Source: Cloeon dipterum
Lineage: Eukaryota > Arthropoda > Insecta > Ephemeroptera > Baetidae
Reading direction: 5' to 3'
NCBI RefSeq assembly: GCF_949628265.1
Contig: NC_088786.1
Coordinates: 33,191,681 to 33,255,680 of the forward strand
Length of the DNA stretch: 64,000 bases
Below the pieces are notes generated by a model. The model saw only the letters and a list, made by a program, of their open reading frames with translations. It was not told the DNA's origin and did no database searches. This document shows positions 35,593 through 47,531 of this stretch, piece by piece (the first letter of the stretch is position 1; every line of letters starts with the position of its first letter). The position numbers were made by a program, and so were the translations under genes.

Positions 35593-35829
35593 TTGGTGGA
35601 AGTTATTACACTTTTTTGTTATTTTCCAATTTGTTCGTTATTTAAAAATAAATCTCTAGAAACTATCAAGAATATACTTTGCACTCATTAAATTTTTGCC
35701 CGGAGTTTCTTAAATCAGAGATAAAGGTTTTAAGAATGTGAACAAACATTAATATTCATGAGATGGCGAGTAGTTAATATTTTCACGCATTTATTGAAAC
35801 ATAATATATATAAAACATGACAGTTAAAC
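35593..35829. other. convergent 3' ends of dynein and SLU7
   Basis: Only 237 bases separate the two stop codons. An AATAAA for dynein is at 35647-35652. The two transcripts may overlap at their tails. Confidence 0.5.
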
Positions 35830-38695
35830 CTAAAGGTTCTGCATGGGATCGTCGAATTGCTTTCTGTTTTTGTAATAACTTTCCATTTCCTCTTCAGTTG
35901 GAGCCTTAACCTCGTACATGCTGTTATATTTGCGCTTACGCTCATCCAACTCGACATTTTCTTCCTGAAAATAGAAACAATTTATTAACATTCGAATCCA
36001 TATACGTCCTGAGTCAACTTACAGCTTCATTTTCATCATCATCATCTTTAGACTTCTCTCCCTTTTGCTTCTTTGCCTTTCTCAGCAGCTTCTTTTGCTT
36101 CTTCTTCAACTTCTTCCTGATTTTCATCTCCAGCTTCTTCTTCTCTTCCTCGTCAAGATCAACGTCATCAGAGGAAGAACCGCTTGAGTCAGAAGACTCA
36201 CTTCCGCTGTCGGAACGTTTCCTCTTCTTTTCAACTGTCTCCTCGTCCTCCTCCACCTTGCTAGATCCTGCGACTGGCAGTTCCGGCGGTGGCATTGCTG
36301 TTTCCGTGTTTTTACAGCCAGATTCACCAACGCAATATGAATTCTGCAAAAAGAGGCAATTTGTAGAACTTGGAACTATATTCAAAGCTTTGATTACGTG
36401 CAGATAAAAATTTAAAAAAAATGATCACCTTCAAATTAAGTCAAGGCTAATTTTGATTGTAAATATGCATCAATATTACAATTAAACCACACCAAAAATT
36501 GATGGACAAAATTAAAGCAGGAAAACTAGCCTCACAGTAATTCCATTCAACCATAAGTAGTAAGAATTGATTTTTTTGTAAACAGGTAATCTTTATCATT
36601 AATTACCTTAACAAACGAATGACAGCACTTGAAGCCCCAAGCACCGTCCTTCCAGAAAGAGCCCCACACCGTGGTGTGGTTGTTGATCAGCTGGTCCTCC
36701 TGATACCTGGACCTAACGACTGGCTTCTCCTGGCCCTTAACCACACGACCAGAGCGCGAGTACTCAATGTAGGTCTCCGTCTGCGCGAGCAAGAGGGACT
36801 TTGGCGGCGCCTTCAGGTGCTCCTCGCCTCCGTATTTGGCCAGGATCGAGTTTTGCGCTTCAGACTTGTACGAATCTTTCTTGGTCTCGTACTCCTTCTT
36901 CAGCATCTCCAACTTGGTTGGCTCAGCCAACAGGTGCACGTCCACTCCTCGGTGGTGGGCATCCCACGCAAATATCTGCGCCCGTGCGTGACCCTGCGTG
37001 TCGCCCGAGAATCTTACAGCGTTCTCACCAGTGAATTCACCCCTGGAAAATGTTATGTATATTTTAGTTCCTATTTCCATCATATAATTGCGGAGTTTTA
37101 AATTTGCAGCGGATTTTAAATAAATTAAAATGTTAGCCATTTAATAGAAAATATTTGATTTTAATATAAAAAAACTAACAAGAACAAAAAATTACCAAAA
37201 ACAAAATTAAAAACGATGTTTTCAAATAATCAATAATTTATGGCATGTGAGGATGACAAATCAATTTTTTGTTTCAGGCGTGTATGCATGTATCTATTTA
37301 AAATGAGCAATAAACAGTAATTTGACCCTTTCAATTAGCATTGTGAATGAAGAAAAAACAAAACAAAGCTCAAATCATTGTATAAAATAAAAATATACAA
37401 TGCAAAAAGGAGTTTCGTTATAAACTGCAGTTTTTGTTACACGGAAGCAAAATAAAATCAAAAGTTAGAGTAATTGCAGGATTGATCGAGATATTTTTTA
37501 GAAACTAATCAAATTGATAGTTTTTCTTACTCATCAGCCTCCTCAGGGTTACTGGCGTTCGGGTTGTCCCTCATTGAGCGAGTCTTGGGATCGTAGTATG
37601 CAGAATTGGGGTCCAGATTTCTCAGGTACTTGGCAGTGTCTTCTCTGATACGCAAGTTTCGCACCGTGATACGCTGCTTGCTGTCTACTTTGGTGCCGGG
37701 CATGTCGATGTCATCGGCGTACTTGTCCTCGTCTGCTACGTCGTCGTCGTCATCATCGACGTCGTTCCTGTCACCCTGTGATCGAAGTTTATTAATTGAG
37801 TTTCCCATAAAAATGGCAGAAGGCTTACATCCTTGTCCTCCTCTCCGTCCGCCTTCAGCTTTTCAGCTTTGAGTTTGCGTTTCGCGTCCTCCACCTTCTG
37901 GAATTCCTCGACAATGGACCTGTGTTCTGCGGGGTCGTAGCCGTTCCACCTATCCCTTTTGCCGTCGTAATCGATCGCAAGGTTTGGCTGAACGAATTCG
38001 TCAGGTGCGATTTGCATACCCGTGTATCTTGCGCCAATCTGAGAAGGTTTATTAATTAGTCCATGCCTAAAACTTTTTAATGATGGCCTTATACCTTTCT
38101 AGGCCTTTCCACGCAGTCTTTCCTCTTGTGGGTCATTGCGCCGCAATTTTCACACGCACCCTTCCTAAACTTTGTGACAACTTTGCTCTGCAACGCGAAA
38201 TAAATAAAAGATTTCAGTAAAATAAGTCAGAGGAGAGAAGCTAATATTACACACCTGATCAACGCCTCTTCTGTACCACTCGCCAAGCCCGGAGAACTGT
38301 TTTTCTCTGTCCTCCTGTGGCCTCTGATGCTTCAAAGTCGGTCCCTTGGAGCCGTAGTACCACGGAGCGCTGGAAATGTATTGCGGAATGTGGGGGTTGA
38401 TGTCTCGACCCTCTTCATCCACAGCAGCTGGAGCAGTACCAGCCTGGAAAATTCACGATTTAAATTAAATAAAAAAAATATCAAATTTGTGTAAACAGAA
38501 TCAAATCATAACAAGAAAATGATTCAAGAGCAACGTGATTTTAGATTTGTATGATCTCAATTTTCCACTTACTTTTCGCGCTTCTTCCAACTCTTTCGCT
38601 TTTCGCCATTCCTCCCTCGATTTTTTCTTCGGTTCATCATCAAATTCTGTTTTACTTTTTAAAATTTCTGAAACTGTAACTGAGGGTGCAGCCAT
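35830..38695 (-). CDS. Slu7: pre-mRNA-splicing factor SLU7 (583 aa)
   Basis: Eight exons join in phase: 38695-38573, 38443-38255, 38187-38095, 38038-37829, 37775-37531, 37042-36607, 36343-36023 and 35964-35830. SLU7 acts in the second catalytic step of splicing, holding the free 5' exon for correct 3' splice-site choice. The protein starts [15 protein letters not shown] and has [19 protein letters not shown], the conserved [13 protein letters not shown], and a CCHC zinc knuckle [14 protein letters not shown]. Further conserved blocks are [59 protein letters not shown] and WGFKCCHSF. An acidic Ser/Lys-rich segment (EEDEE through the poly-Lys stretch) follows, then the C-terminal [19 protein letters not shown]. 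The human protein has 586 residues. The start is the ATG that gives the conserved short N-terminus; a longer in-frame start exists 33 bases upstream but is unlikely. Confidence 0.96.
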
Positions 38696-39573
38696 GATTG
38701 TATACACTACATACACAACACAGATCACTCAGATCACTAACTTAGCCTCATAGCCTCTTGCAAAAATATCATAGGTGGCGGTGGTGGCGCGTTGTTTTGA
38801 TGTGATTGGTTTGAAGAGAGTCCCGGTAAATCAGAGACATCTAAAAAGTGGCGGCAAATTGTAATTTAATTATTAAAAATGATAATTAATTATAGACCAA
38901 ATTCATTCCTAATTATTCATTCTAGAGGAAATGCATTAATTGGATTTTAAATAATAATCTGATAGCTTCGTTTCGTTACCATTATTTTATTTTGTAGTGT
39001 TGCAAAATCACCAAAACCAAATTAATTTAGAAAAATACGAGGATGTGTTTAGAGTTAAGACGTGTTGCAATCCTCCAATCATGAAGCAGCAAATTTGCGT
39101 ATTCAGCAGGAGTTAAACTGCTTACGTTTACCATTAGAAAGGAGTGATGTGATTGGCTAGGACGGCGTGAATTTGACCCAAGATGCAACATTTTTCCTTA
39201 CACCCCATTCAAAAGTAAAAGTTGGTGTCTGTTTACATGAAATCTGTTGCTCTTCTGTCCATATTTCGCAAGTGTACACATCCGCTGAACTGTCCTGGTC
39301 AGACGGAGACACCAGGTTCAACCAATGAACCCAAGCAGCTGCAAGAAAAGCAGCCGAGGCGTTTTTCGAATGCGTTAATTCGTGCGAACAGCGGGCAGTG
39401 TCGGTCACAAATGGACACGATTATCAGCAACTGACTCAGCCGTCGTGTTTATCTTAGATAAGAGGCCGAAAGGATCAGGTAGTACTCACTAAATACGAAA
39501 AATGCATCTAGTGATCGCCGATCGCTTACCGGCGCACGTTTGTCCACAGAATCCGGAGCGAACGACACTTGCG
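38696..39573. promoter_or_regulatory. divergent promoter region, SLU7 / BTB gene
   Basis: 878 bases between divergent start codons. It contains inverted CCAAT boxes (gattggt near 38802, gattggct near 39152) and GC-richer sequence near both ends. An in-frame ATG at 39502 could extend the BTB protein by 24 residues, but the BTB family normally begins just before QFCLRWNN. No other gene is seen. Confidence 0.4.
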
Positions 39574-42500
39574 ATGGCCGGTTTAGGGGATCAGTTTTGT
39601 CTGCGCTGGAACAACTTCCAGAGCAACATCGTGTCCGTGCTGGACAACCTGAAGGAACAGGAGGACCTGGTGGACGTGACACTCGTGTGCGAGGGCCACG
39701 CGGTCAAGGCGCACAAGGTCATCCTGTCAGCGTGCAGCCCTTACTTCAGAAATGTCTTCAAAGTAACTCGAAAAGCTCACTGCTTGACGGTGACCTAATT
39801 TCGCGCCACTTGCAGGAAAACCCGTGCCAACATCCGATTGTCATCCTGAAAGATGTGCAAAACACGGAACTCGACGCTCTGCTGAGTTTCATGTACCAGG
39901 GCGAGGTGTACATCTCACAGGACAGGCTTTCGTCCTTCCTCAGGACGGCAGAAATTCTGCAAGTCCGAGGACTGGCAGGAGCCACTGCACCTGCTGGCTT
40001 ACTGGTACAAATATAGTCACAGCTCCTGCCGAATTAGATAAAAATCGTTTGTGCCGATTAAAATTTATATTTAGTCAAAACTGAAGTGTCAAAAATTGAA
40101 ATTTCAGTCAGATCTAATGAAAATGAGCAAGAATGGCGGGAAAATAGAGACTGCTCACTTAGTTGTTTCAATCAAAAAATCAGTATCAAAATTCCTCCTG
40201 TTAATTTCAGCAAACGGACCAAACGCAAGCTAAAAATCGGAGTAAAGGTAGCTCAGGTCGAGGCTCGCCGCTGCCCCTGCTAAACCCGATCCAGAAGGAA
40301 GCGACCTCGCCCCCTCAGGCCAAACGAAGAAAAACCACCCCGAGAAGGGTTGTCGAAAACGCCGTTGCAGCTGTGAGTCTTCCCCAGGTGGGGGTGAAAC
40401 AGGAACCTATGGACGATGAGCAACTGGGTATCTGCAGGGAAGAGGACCAGCTCAAGTTGGACGGCGACGATGAGGATGAAGAGCCTGACGATCCGTTTTT
40501 GCCTCCGTCAGGTTCTCAAAGCCCTCTGGCCAGCGATGAGTCAACTAGCATGCTTGCCAGATCATTAACTGCCCCTCGAGATGCCACTGGTGAGTAACAC
40601 TTCACACAGAAATAAATTCATGAAAATTTCCAAAGTTAAGATTTAAAATTAATGAAGTAAATTTAAACAGCAGAATTTAGAGCGTCTGGTCTTGCGTTGC
40701 AGATTTTACTTTTTGTATAATTTAAAATAATAAAAAAACGGAATTCTTTACATTTCTTGTACAAGGATTATTCCAATTCTAAATTTTTTAAATACCATCA
40801 TCTCCGTATTTTTAAATACTTCTTGATATTTCCAAATTCAAAAGTTTTGAACCCTTTTTATTGCCAGATTAGTTTTGGTCAGAGTTTGGCAGAATCAGCA
40901 AATTCCTTCGCGTAGGGGTAGCATTTGAGGGGGTGATCAGGGTGCGCCCTGAGACACTCGACGAGCACCTGCAGAGGTGGTTCGGCCTTAGCCGGGGGCA
41001 GGACACGGTGCTGGGGACGTCTTAGGGGTGTGTAGTGCTGGCTAAGGGCCTCTTTCAGCTCCCTGACGCGCACCTCCAGAGCCACTTGCTGGTGCTGCAA
41101 CTCGCGGAACAGTCCCTCCTCTACGTAGAGGCCATCGGCGCGAAAATCCTGGTGCCGCGCCTCAGGAGGGTCAGGCACAATGGCCACCCTGAAAATATTA
41201 TCTCCGTTAGTGCTCAAATTATTTTTTGTAAACGTGTCACTTAGGATTGACGAGTAAACTGATAAAATAAAGGCGAGTTTTATGAATGTTGTGAATCAGA
41301 ACATTTTTTGTTGTTGATAAAAGTTGCTCAATACCTTGGTGGGTTTTGCGCATACTTTTGGCCGAGCTGCTTGGCCAATTCCTCGGAAACGCGAACTATT
41401 TTCGACTGGCTGATGACCATTACCGCTGTTTATATTTTGCCAAAGTGGAATTTTACTGAATTTGAATTCAACAATACACAACAGTGATTTCTAAAAGTAT
41501 TGTTGAGAGTAAAAAAGCAGCAAAACTTATAAATTAAAATTGCACTTGAAGTAAATAGTTTAATAACAATGTTATCGCTAAAATACTGAAATCTCATTTT
41601 TTATTTCAGGATCAAATTCTCCTCTACAAAATCTCCTTTTAAGCGGAAGCGTGGAAGCGTCATTGTCAATTTCGGATCAGCAACAGCAATTGTCGCCAGG
41701 TGAGTTGAGCTTCAAATTTTTATGTGCATGTGTTTTTGGCCGTTGGATAATTTATTAATAAAAATCGGGAGGAACGCTGCTCTGTCTTGGGCCGAGCTTT
41801 TTTTATCTCTTTTCTTTTTTCTTAGACTAACTCTCTGCTGCTGCCTGCGATAAAATTTAATCAACTTTCGGGTTGGGTTCCATCACACTCGGCTTTATGT
41901 ATGTTCTGTTTATCTCTGATAAAAAGTGGCGTATGCGTGTGTGTGCGTTGTGGTTGGTTGTACATTATTTGGAGCATTTATTTATCATCGAGCAAACAAA
42001 TATTCAATAATTTGTCGTGACGAGTTGGCGCGATAAAACATGGTCTGCAGGAGATTTTTGTTTGTCACTCTTGTCTCGGATACAAAGATCATTATTATTA
42101 TTACTATTATTTTCTCGAGCCGCGAGAAACTCAATCAATTGGCACGTGTATTCCCGTCCGTCCTTCACTCGGATTATAAAATGAACGATTGGGTTGAGAA
42201 AAATGGGCAACCTGAAAGGCGCATTCCTCGCATTGTTGAACAGCAGCGAGTGCCTCTGGTTCTTGGGGCCGAGGTTCGCAGGGCATCAGCAGAATGAGTG
42301 TGACCTGTTCGCAGGGTCGTCGGTGGGCTGCTTCGGGCGGGGCGCGTGCCGCCGACCCCGCGAGTGCCCCCTCTGCCGGCGCACCTTTAGCAACCACTTC
42401 AACATGAAGCAGCACGTGATGAACGTGCACGCGCCGCCCGTGCCGGCGCAGTGCCCCAAGTGCGACTGCGTCGTGCGTAACCGGCTCTACCTGCGCAAGC

Positions 42501-45001
42501 ACCTCGTCAAAGCGCACAACGTGCCGCTCAGACGCGTCTTCGACAGCCACGGCCGCCGCGTCTACGTTCGCTCCCCTCCCTCCTCGCCCTGACCCTCCGG
42601 ACCTCCCCTCTTCCGCCAAGGACCGTAAACGAACTGAAGGATTTTTACTGCCATAACGGAAAACGCGGGCGACCACCCCCCATGGGACCCATTTTAGTCC
42701 TGATGGCTTACCCCGAGTGTCACAATCAATATTTTATTACTTTTTTAGTCTCGTAAATGCTAAGCAAAAAGTAATTCTTTTTTTCTTGTTGCAATAATTT
42801 AAATTTGTCTAAATTTGACCATTTCGTCCTCGGTAAATTCTTTTTATAGGACGAATTAATACTTGAGCTTCCATTTTTTATAATTTCTGCATGAAATATT
42901 TATATATAAAATATTACAATCTTATCGTTCATAAATGAAGTCTTTACAGTACAGTATTTTTTATTTTGAATAACAATATTTTGATTCTTATCATCATATT
43001 ATGTAATACTTACAGAAATTAAACTTAAAATTTAATTGCTATTATTTGGATGTGATGCTCAAGGTTGGTTTTTAAATTCATTTTCAGAAATTACCCCTCC
43101 AGATTCAAGTTTCATTGGGTGGTTAAATCCCAAAAGTGCCAAACCAGATTTACAGTCAACCCCGTTCCTCCACAGTTCCTTGCAATTTCGAATTTAGTAT
43201 CAAACGGAGCCAAATCAAAGGAGAGGCCAATGCATTTGTTCAGTGTACCTTGCGTCAATTCACGCGCACAACAATTTGTTCAGCAGGCTGCACCGCTTGT
43301 CTTCTATATTTGCAAGTGGGTAACAAAAACTGAGTGTGTAAAATTATATACATGTGTGCAATTTAATCAATCTTGCATGAAGATGTGTTCCAAGTACAAA
43401 AGTGCATGACACGGTGAAACTAACATATACAAAAGAGAAAGTTAGCTGTAAAAATACCCTGTATGTGATTTCTAGGGCTCATATCACAGGCCGTAACATG
43501 AGTCTTTGCTAGTCTGTGGTTCATAGAGCTTACACTTGCCCATATTTTGTGTAAATGACGTCTGAATGAAACTAATAAAAGCAACTATATATCTTATACA
43601 ACATTAACCAACTCGCTTCAATACGCTGCATTTCAATGCACCTCTCTTTAACGCACAAACTAATGTTCTTAGCGATTTGACTAATTTTGGTGGAAATTTT
43701 GGTGTTGATCAGTCGCTCAACAGGCAGAAAGCCTTTTTCCAAATAATTTTGACGCCAGAATTTCCACTCTCCGCCAGCAAAGAGCGAATATAATTAACGC
43801 GCAGTGTGGAGCAGAATGCTGGAAAGGGCCACGGTGATTGCGGATTTGAGACGCGCTCGTTTTGCTTTCTAGGGAGCCAGACGACTCGGCCGGCGGGCGG
43901 TCTTCCACGGGTGGCGCAGGGGGGCTCGTGTCCCCACTGCGGCCAGGAGTACGCCAACCAGTCGTCGCTCAAGTACCACGTGCGCCTCGTCCACTCGGAA
44001 ATGACTGACCGTGCCTGCTGCCACCTGTGTCCCAAGTCGTTTCGCACGCGCGAGAGTTTCAAGCTGAAGCAGCACATGAAGGACGCGCACAACGTCCACT
44101 ACTGACCCCGCGCGGAAACCTCGCTTTTGACTGTGCCACACGAACTGTTTCCCCTCAATCAGGGTCCACGGACGAGGTGACTGCCAATAATGCGGCGCAT
44201 GTGACGTCGAGGGAACAATTTTGCACGAAAGTGTCTCTCGTCACAGACTTCGAAGCCGTGAAAAATTGCTTGTTAATATTTTTGATGCGAATTTGGTGTT
44301 AAGGAAAGCCAGTTGATCAAAAATCGAGATTTTAGTAGAGGTCTTGATTCCAATTTCAGGACCACAATTATTTTGTTCTTTGACAGGCCATCGATTCTTC
44401 CACCTGAACATCGATTTTTTTTGTTACATTACGAATTCTCACACTACTCTTCGTTGATAATTATTATTATATTATTTATAAAAGATGTTTATGTTGCATT
44501 TCTTTTTTAACACTCACTTTAATCTATAAGAATAAAAATCTTTCTCTTAAAACAACGCCCAGCTTTTTCCCCGCGAAACTTATTATTTCCTCCAGACCAT
44601 GTCTCGTATTTTTTTTATCATTTCGAAAAGTGAATGAGTTTTACCAGCATGCCGTTTGTCTCTTGAGTTTGCGTCTTTCTTTTCCATGTGCCGTTGGTTA
44701 TTTTTTTTTCTTCAAAGAAAGCAGTGTCATGTGGTGTGCATTTGCAGAAGATGTTCGAAGCTCAGACAGTAACCGAATGAGCAGTCGACCCTGTCCAGTA
44801 TGCCAGAAGATCATCTCGAACAAGTCCAACCTGGTGAAGCACATGCGGATCAAGCACGGTGGCTCGTACCTGCAGGAGGCCTCGTGCCACATTTGCGGCA
44901 AGGTCTTCAAGCACAAGTACTCGCTCTCGGCGCACATGTACTCGCTGCACCGCTCGACGGACGCGCCCAACGAAAGCAACAACCACCACGCTGCCTTCTA
45001 A
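39574..45001 (+). CDS. BTB/POZ transcription factor with alternative zinc-finger ends
   Basis: Shared exons are 39574-39762, 39816-40004, 40211-40589 and 41610-41699. Residues 1-126 form an insect-type BTB domain of the Ttk/Broad group: [63 protein letters not shown] and [16 protein letters not shown] domains dimerise and recruit chromatin factors. A basic, Pro-rich linker (KRRKTTPRR) follows, then a SUMO-site-like VKQEPMD and an acidic run. The shared part leaves the reading frame in phase 1, and three downstream exons each start with an acceptor in that phase and encode two C2H2 fingers plus a stop (42315-42592, 43873-44105, 44748-45001). This is the layout of Broad-Complex, lola and ttk, in which finger choice sets DNA specificity. 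I cannot say which family member it is. A small gene lies antisense in the 40590-41609 intron. Confidence 0.88.
40879..41420 (-). CDS. MIC19/CHCHD3-like protein with degenerate CHCH domain (131 aa)
   Basis: Two exons, 41420-41335 and 41188-40879, lie antisense in a BTB-gene intron. The N-terminus [14 protein letters not shown] resembles the DUF737 start of MICOS subunits MIC19 and MIC25 (human GIRLSENVIDRMK). The C-terminus [19 protein letters not shown] aligns with the CHCH hairpin of human CHCHD3 (LQCYRENTHQTLKCSALA), with the same ten-residue Cys-Cys spacing. MICOS proteins shape mitochondrial cristae. The middle coiled-coil region of normal MIC19 (about 227 aa in human) is mostly missing. 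The first and fourth Cys of the twin Cys motif are replaced (Ala and Ser) while the second and third remain, so only the inner disulfide could form. It could be a short paralogue or a diverged orthologue. No frameshift or internal stop is seen. Confidence 0.7.
42315..42592 (+). other. alternative terminal exon 1 of the BTB gene (two C2H2 fingers)
   Basis: A gttcgcag acceptor leads in phase 1 into a GC-rich exon with fingers [18 protein letters not shown] (ending MNVH) and [18 protein letters not shown] (ending VKAH), then a basic tail with HGRRVYVRS and a stop. Both fingers have normal Cys-x2-Cys and His spacing. Confidence 0.8.
42593..43872 (+). other. untranslated / intronic spacer of the BTB gene
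   Basis: AT-rich sequence that probably contains the 3' untranslated region of the first zinc-finger isoform and then intron. A possible non-finger terminal exon at 43088-43197 (ttttcag acceptor, phase 1, 36 open codons starting EITPPDSS) is weak and not called as a feature in its own right. Confidence 0.4.
43873..44105 (+). other. alternative terminal exon 2 of the BTB gene (two C2H2 fingers)
   Basis: A gctttctag acceptor leads in phase 1 into fingers [18 protein letters not shown] (ending RLVH) and [20 protein letters not shown] (ending KDAH), then NVHY and a stop. In the second finger 14 residues, not the usual 12, separate the second Cys from the first His, an unusual loop. Confidence 0.8.
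44748..45001 (+). other. alternative terminal exon 3 of the BTB gene (two C2H2 fingers)
   Basis: A catttgcag acceptor leads in phase 1 into fingers [18 protein letters not shown] (ending RIKH) and [18 protein letters not shown] (ending YSLH), then an Asn/His-rich tail and a stop. Spacing is regular. The 642 bases before it are AT-rich and otherwise empty. Confidence 0.8.
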
Positions 45002-45304
45002 GCTTTTTGATCAAACAGCTTGCAATACTTAAACTTTTTACAGGAAACACACACGTGCCTTAGAGACTTAAAAGGTATAGTCACGATTTCATACTTGTAC
45101 CGAGTAGTCATTATAGAAACGTTTTATAGCCAAAAATTTAGTATTAATAATTTGTACTTGACAAAGAGAACAGAACAACGAGTTGTGAACTAAATATTTT
45201 ACTGTTGGAATTGAGTAAATTTTAAAGACTGATGTTACAGAATGTTTCCTCTGGTTTTATTGATCTTATTTACAAACTTTTAATTTAGTGATTTCGTAAA
45301 AAAA

Positions 45305-46667
45305 TTAGTATCCGATGCTTTCAACCTTACCAGAGCAGCTCTCGGGCTCAAAGAAGAAGGAATTGTTGAGGGGTTTGTCTTTGAAGCTGATGGCCTTGAT
45401 CACCTCCTGAGCCATAATGCCACCAACGATGGCACAAGACGCTCCCAGCTGACCGACAACGTCGCTGAAATTAAAAATCATTTCAAATTTTCCTGTTACG
45501 GGGATTGAATAGTGATAATGAAATACCAAAATATCTCAGAAGGAAGCTTGGCAGGATCTACACCTAATTCTGGCAAGAGAGAATCTCTGATAGCAGTCAG
45601 GGTTTCCAGGTCTTCTGAGGACCTGTTAGGATACCTTTGCTCCTTTTCCCTGAAAGCCTGGATCACTGAAAATTGAATTTCAGTTATTTTAATTCGCCAA
45701 GTGAAATCAATTGATTATACCTCTCATCAAAAAGTAGCCATTGCTCATCTTTTTAAGTTTCTTGGCTTGGTCACCTGACTTCCAATCAGCGTCAATGAAG
45801 TCTTGGTAAGGAGCAAAAGTAGCTGTGTCCTTTATCATTTGGCTCACAGGAGGTGCTCCTTTCACATTTATTTTTGTCTCGCTGTAAAGAAGAGCAATTA
45901 TGAACTTTTCTTCAAAGTGAATAATTTTAATAGTTCCTACATTGAAAACTCATGCAGCAACAGGTCTGCAAACATGAATCCATAAAAGCCGAAGACGTCC
46001 CCGGCAAAGAACTTGATGTTGTTCAGTCTGCAAATCTGGTCGAGCCTCTGGTTGTGTTTCTTCAGGCAGCCGAGGGCCACCACTACCTCAAACTTGGTGA
46101 AGAACTCGTCAGGCTCTCCGTCGATGGTGTTGACCCTGGCTTGCACATCCACCATGGGGTTGAGCGGCCGAGCCCTTTCCAGCGAACTAACAGCCCTATT
46201 CGCGCCGACTACAGATTCGGACACGAAAAATTGAGACTCCAGGTCGTCAGGGTTGACAGGTTCGTGGTCCATCAGGGTCAGCGCCTTTACACCGGACAGA
46301 ATCAGGTTCTTGGCCACCTCGGCGCCCAGACCTCGGGCACCCACGACCAAAACTCGGGCAGCTCGTAAACTGGAAAGAAATTGCCATGAAATTATGTTTT
46401 CAAAGCAAAAATTGAAATAAAAAGAACCTTTTATTTTAACTTTAAAATTCAGTTAGACATCAATTAGAAACAACAGATCAAGGCTTTGCGCATAATCGCC
46501 ATTTATGTAATTTGCGGGAAATGAAGGCAAAGTATGTAATATTATTATGTATGAAAACGAATTTTGGTTTCATACCGTTTTTGAGAATCAAGACCCCAGA
46601 GCCGGATTTGGCGATCGTAGAGTGTAGCTTCATCCTCGCTGATCTCTTGGATCTTATGCTCTACCAT
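45305..46667 (-). CDS. Aos1: SUMO-activating enzyme subunit 1 (326 aa)
   Basis: Five exons join in phase: 46667-46576, 46369-45941, 45881-45721, 45665-45527 and 45464-45305. The protein is the SAE1/Aos1 half of the SUMO E1, which with Uba2 adenylates SUMO. It shows YDRQIRLWGLDSQKRLRAAR, the nucleotide-fold VVGARGLGAEVAKNLILSGV, LMDHEPVNPDD, SLERARPLNPMVDV, IKFFAGDVFGFYGFMF, a divergent middle and the C-terminal CAIVGGIMAQEVIKAIS with FFFEPE. Aos1 has no catalytic Cys; that residue lies in Uba2. The start at 46667 gives MVEHKI, matching human MVEKEE; in-frame sequence extends upstream to 46739. Human SAE1 has 346 residues, and the difference lies in the middle loop. The 303 bases beyond the stop codon are the converging tails with the BTB gene. 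Confidence 0.96.
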
Positions 46668-47531
46668 TTCGACGGTTCTTTTTTCAACTTCTTCGCGATT
46701 TTGTGTGAAGATTAAATTTTTATTGCACGCTGAGAGCAAATTTGCCGGCAGAACGTCAACACGTCAAACACAAACTCAACAACACGCGTTGTTTATAAAT
46801 TATTGCGGCTACAGCGACCTCAGGCTCGGGTGGTCGTGGTGTGAACTAATTATTAACTTCTCCCTTCATTCATGCTGTTATTTCAGGAGAGTAGAAATCT
46901 TAGAAATATATTCTCCTTACTGCGCTGCTGATCTTTCTCCTCAGTCCACTGCTTCCTCAGGTGGATGGCCTTTTATTTTTCAATTTTGTTTTCAAGAAGT
47001 TTCAATAATTATGCTAAAAAGTTTTGTTTTTCTAATTAATTGTGTATTGGTGCCTATTTTACTTTTTTCTGATGTTTCACTTTTTAAGTTCATTATTTGC
47101 AATAAAATAAAATAGGTGTGAAGTTGTCGAATTTATGGTAAAACACTCAAAAAATAATTCTCAGGACTTTTAATTGAAAAAAGTTGATTTAATTCATTTT
47201 TGTATTTCTCTGGACATAACGTTCACTCATCTCTTCCGTAAAGGAGAACATGGGCTATGCCGCAATATTTAGTCGATCCTAAGTAGATTTAGGACCTTTC
47301 CGAATATTTTGGTTTTAAATTCACATCAAGATGACATGCATTTATTTTATCTTGGAATTTTATTTACTCATAAGCAAAATTCAGTGTCAGGCTGACACAG
47401 ACAGAATTTTCCGAATTTTCATACACCGTTATTTTTAACAATGAAAGAAATTCAGTTTAACTATTTGTTCAAACAGGAAAAAAAATCAAATCAGCTTCAT
47501 CAGCTACACAGCAAATATTGGTAACATTCCT
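46668..47531. other. intergenic region, no gene recognised
   Basis: It holds the upstream region of SAE1 and the tail of the first mini-PARP gene. The open frames here are short, AT-driven and show no domain. Confidence 0.5.

Noticed and set aside
36619-37101. Long plus-strand frame opposite SLU7
   Set aside because: Antisense shadow of a conserved SLU7 exon with codon bias explained by that exon.
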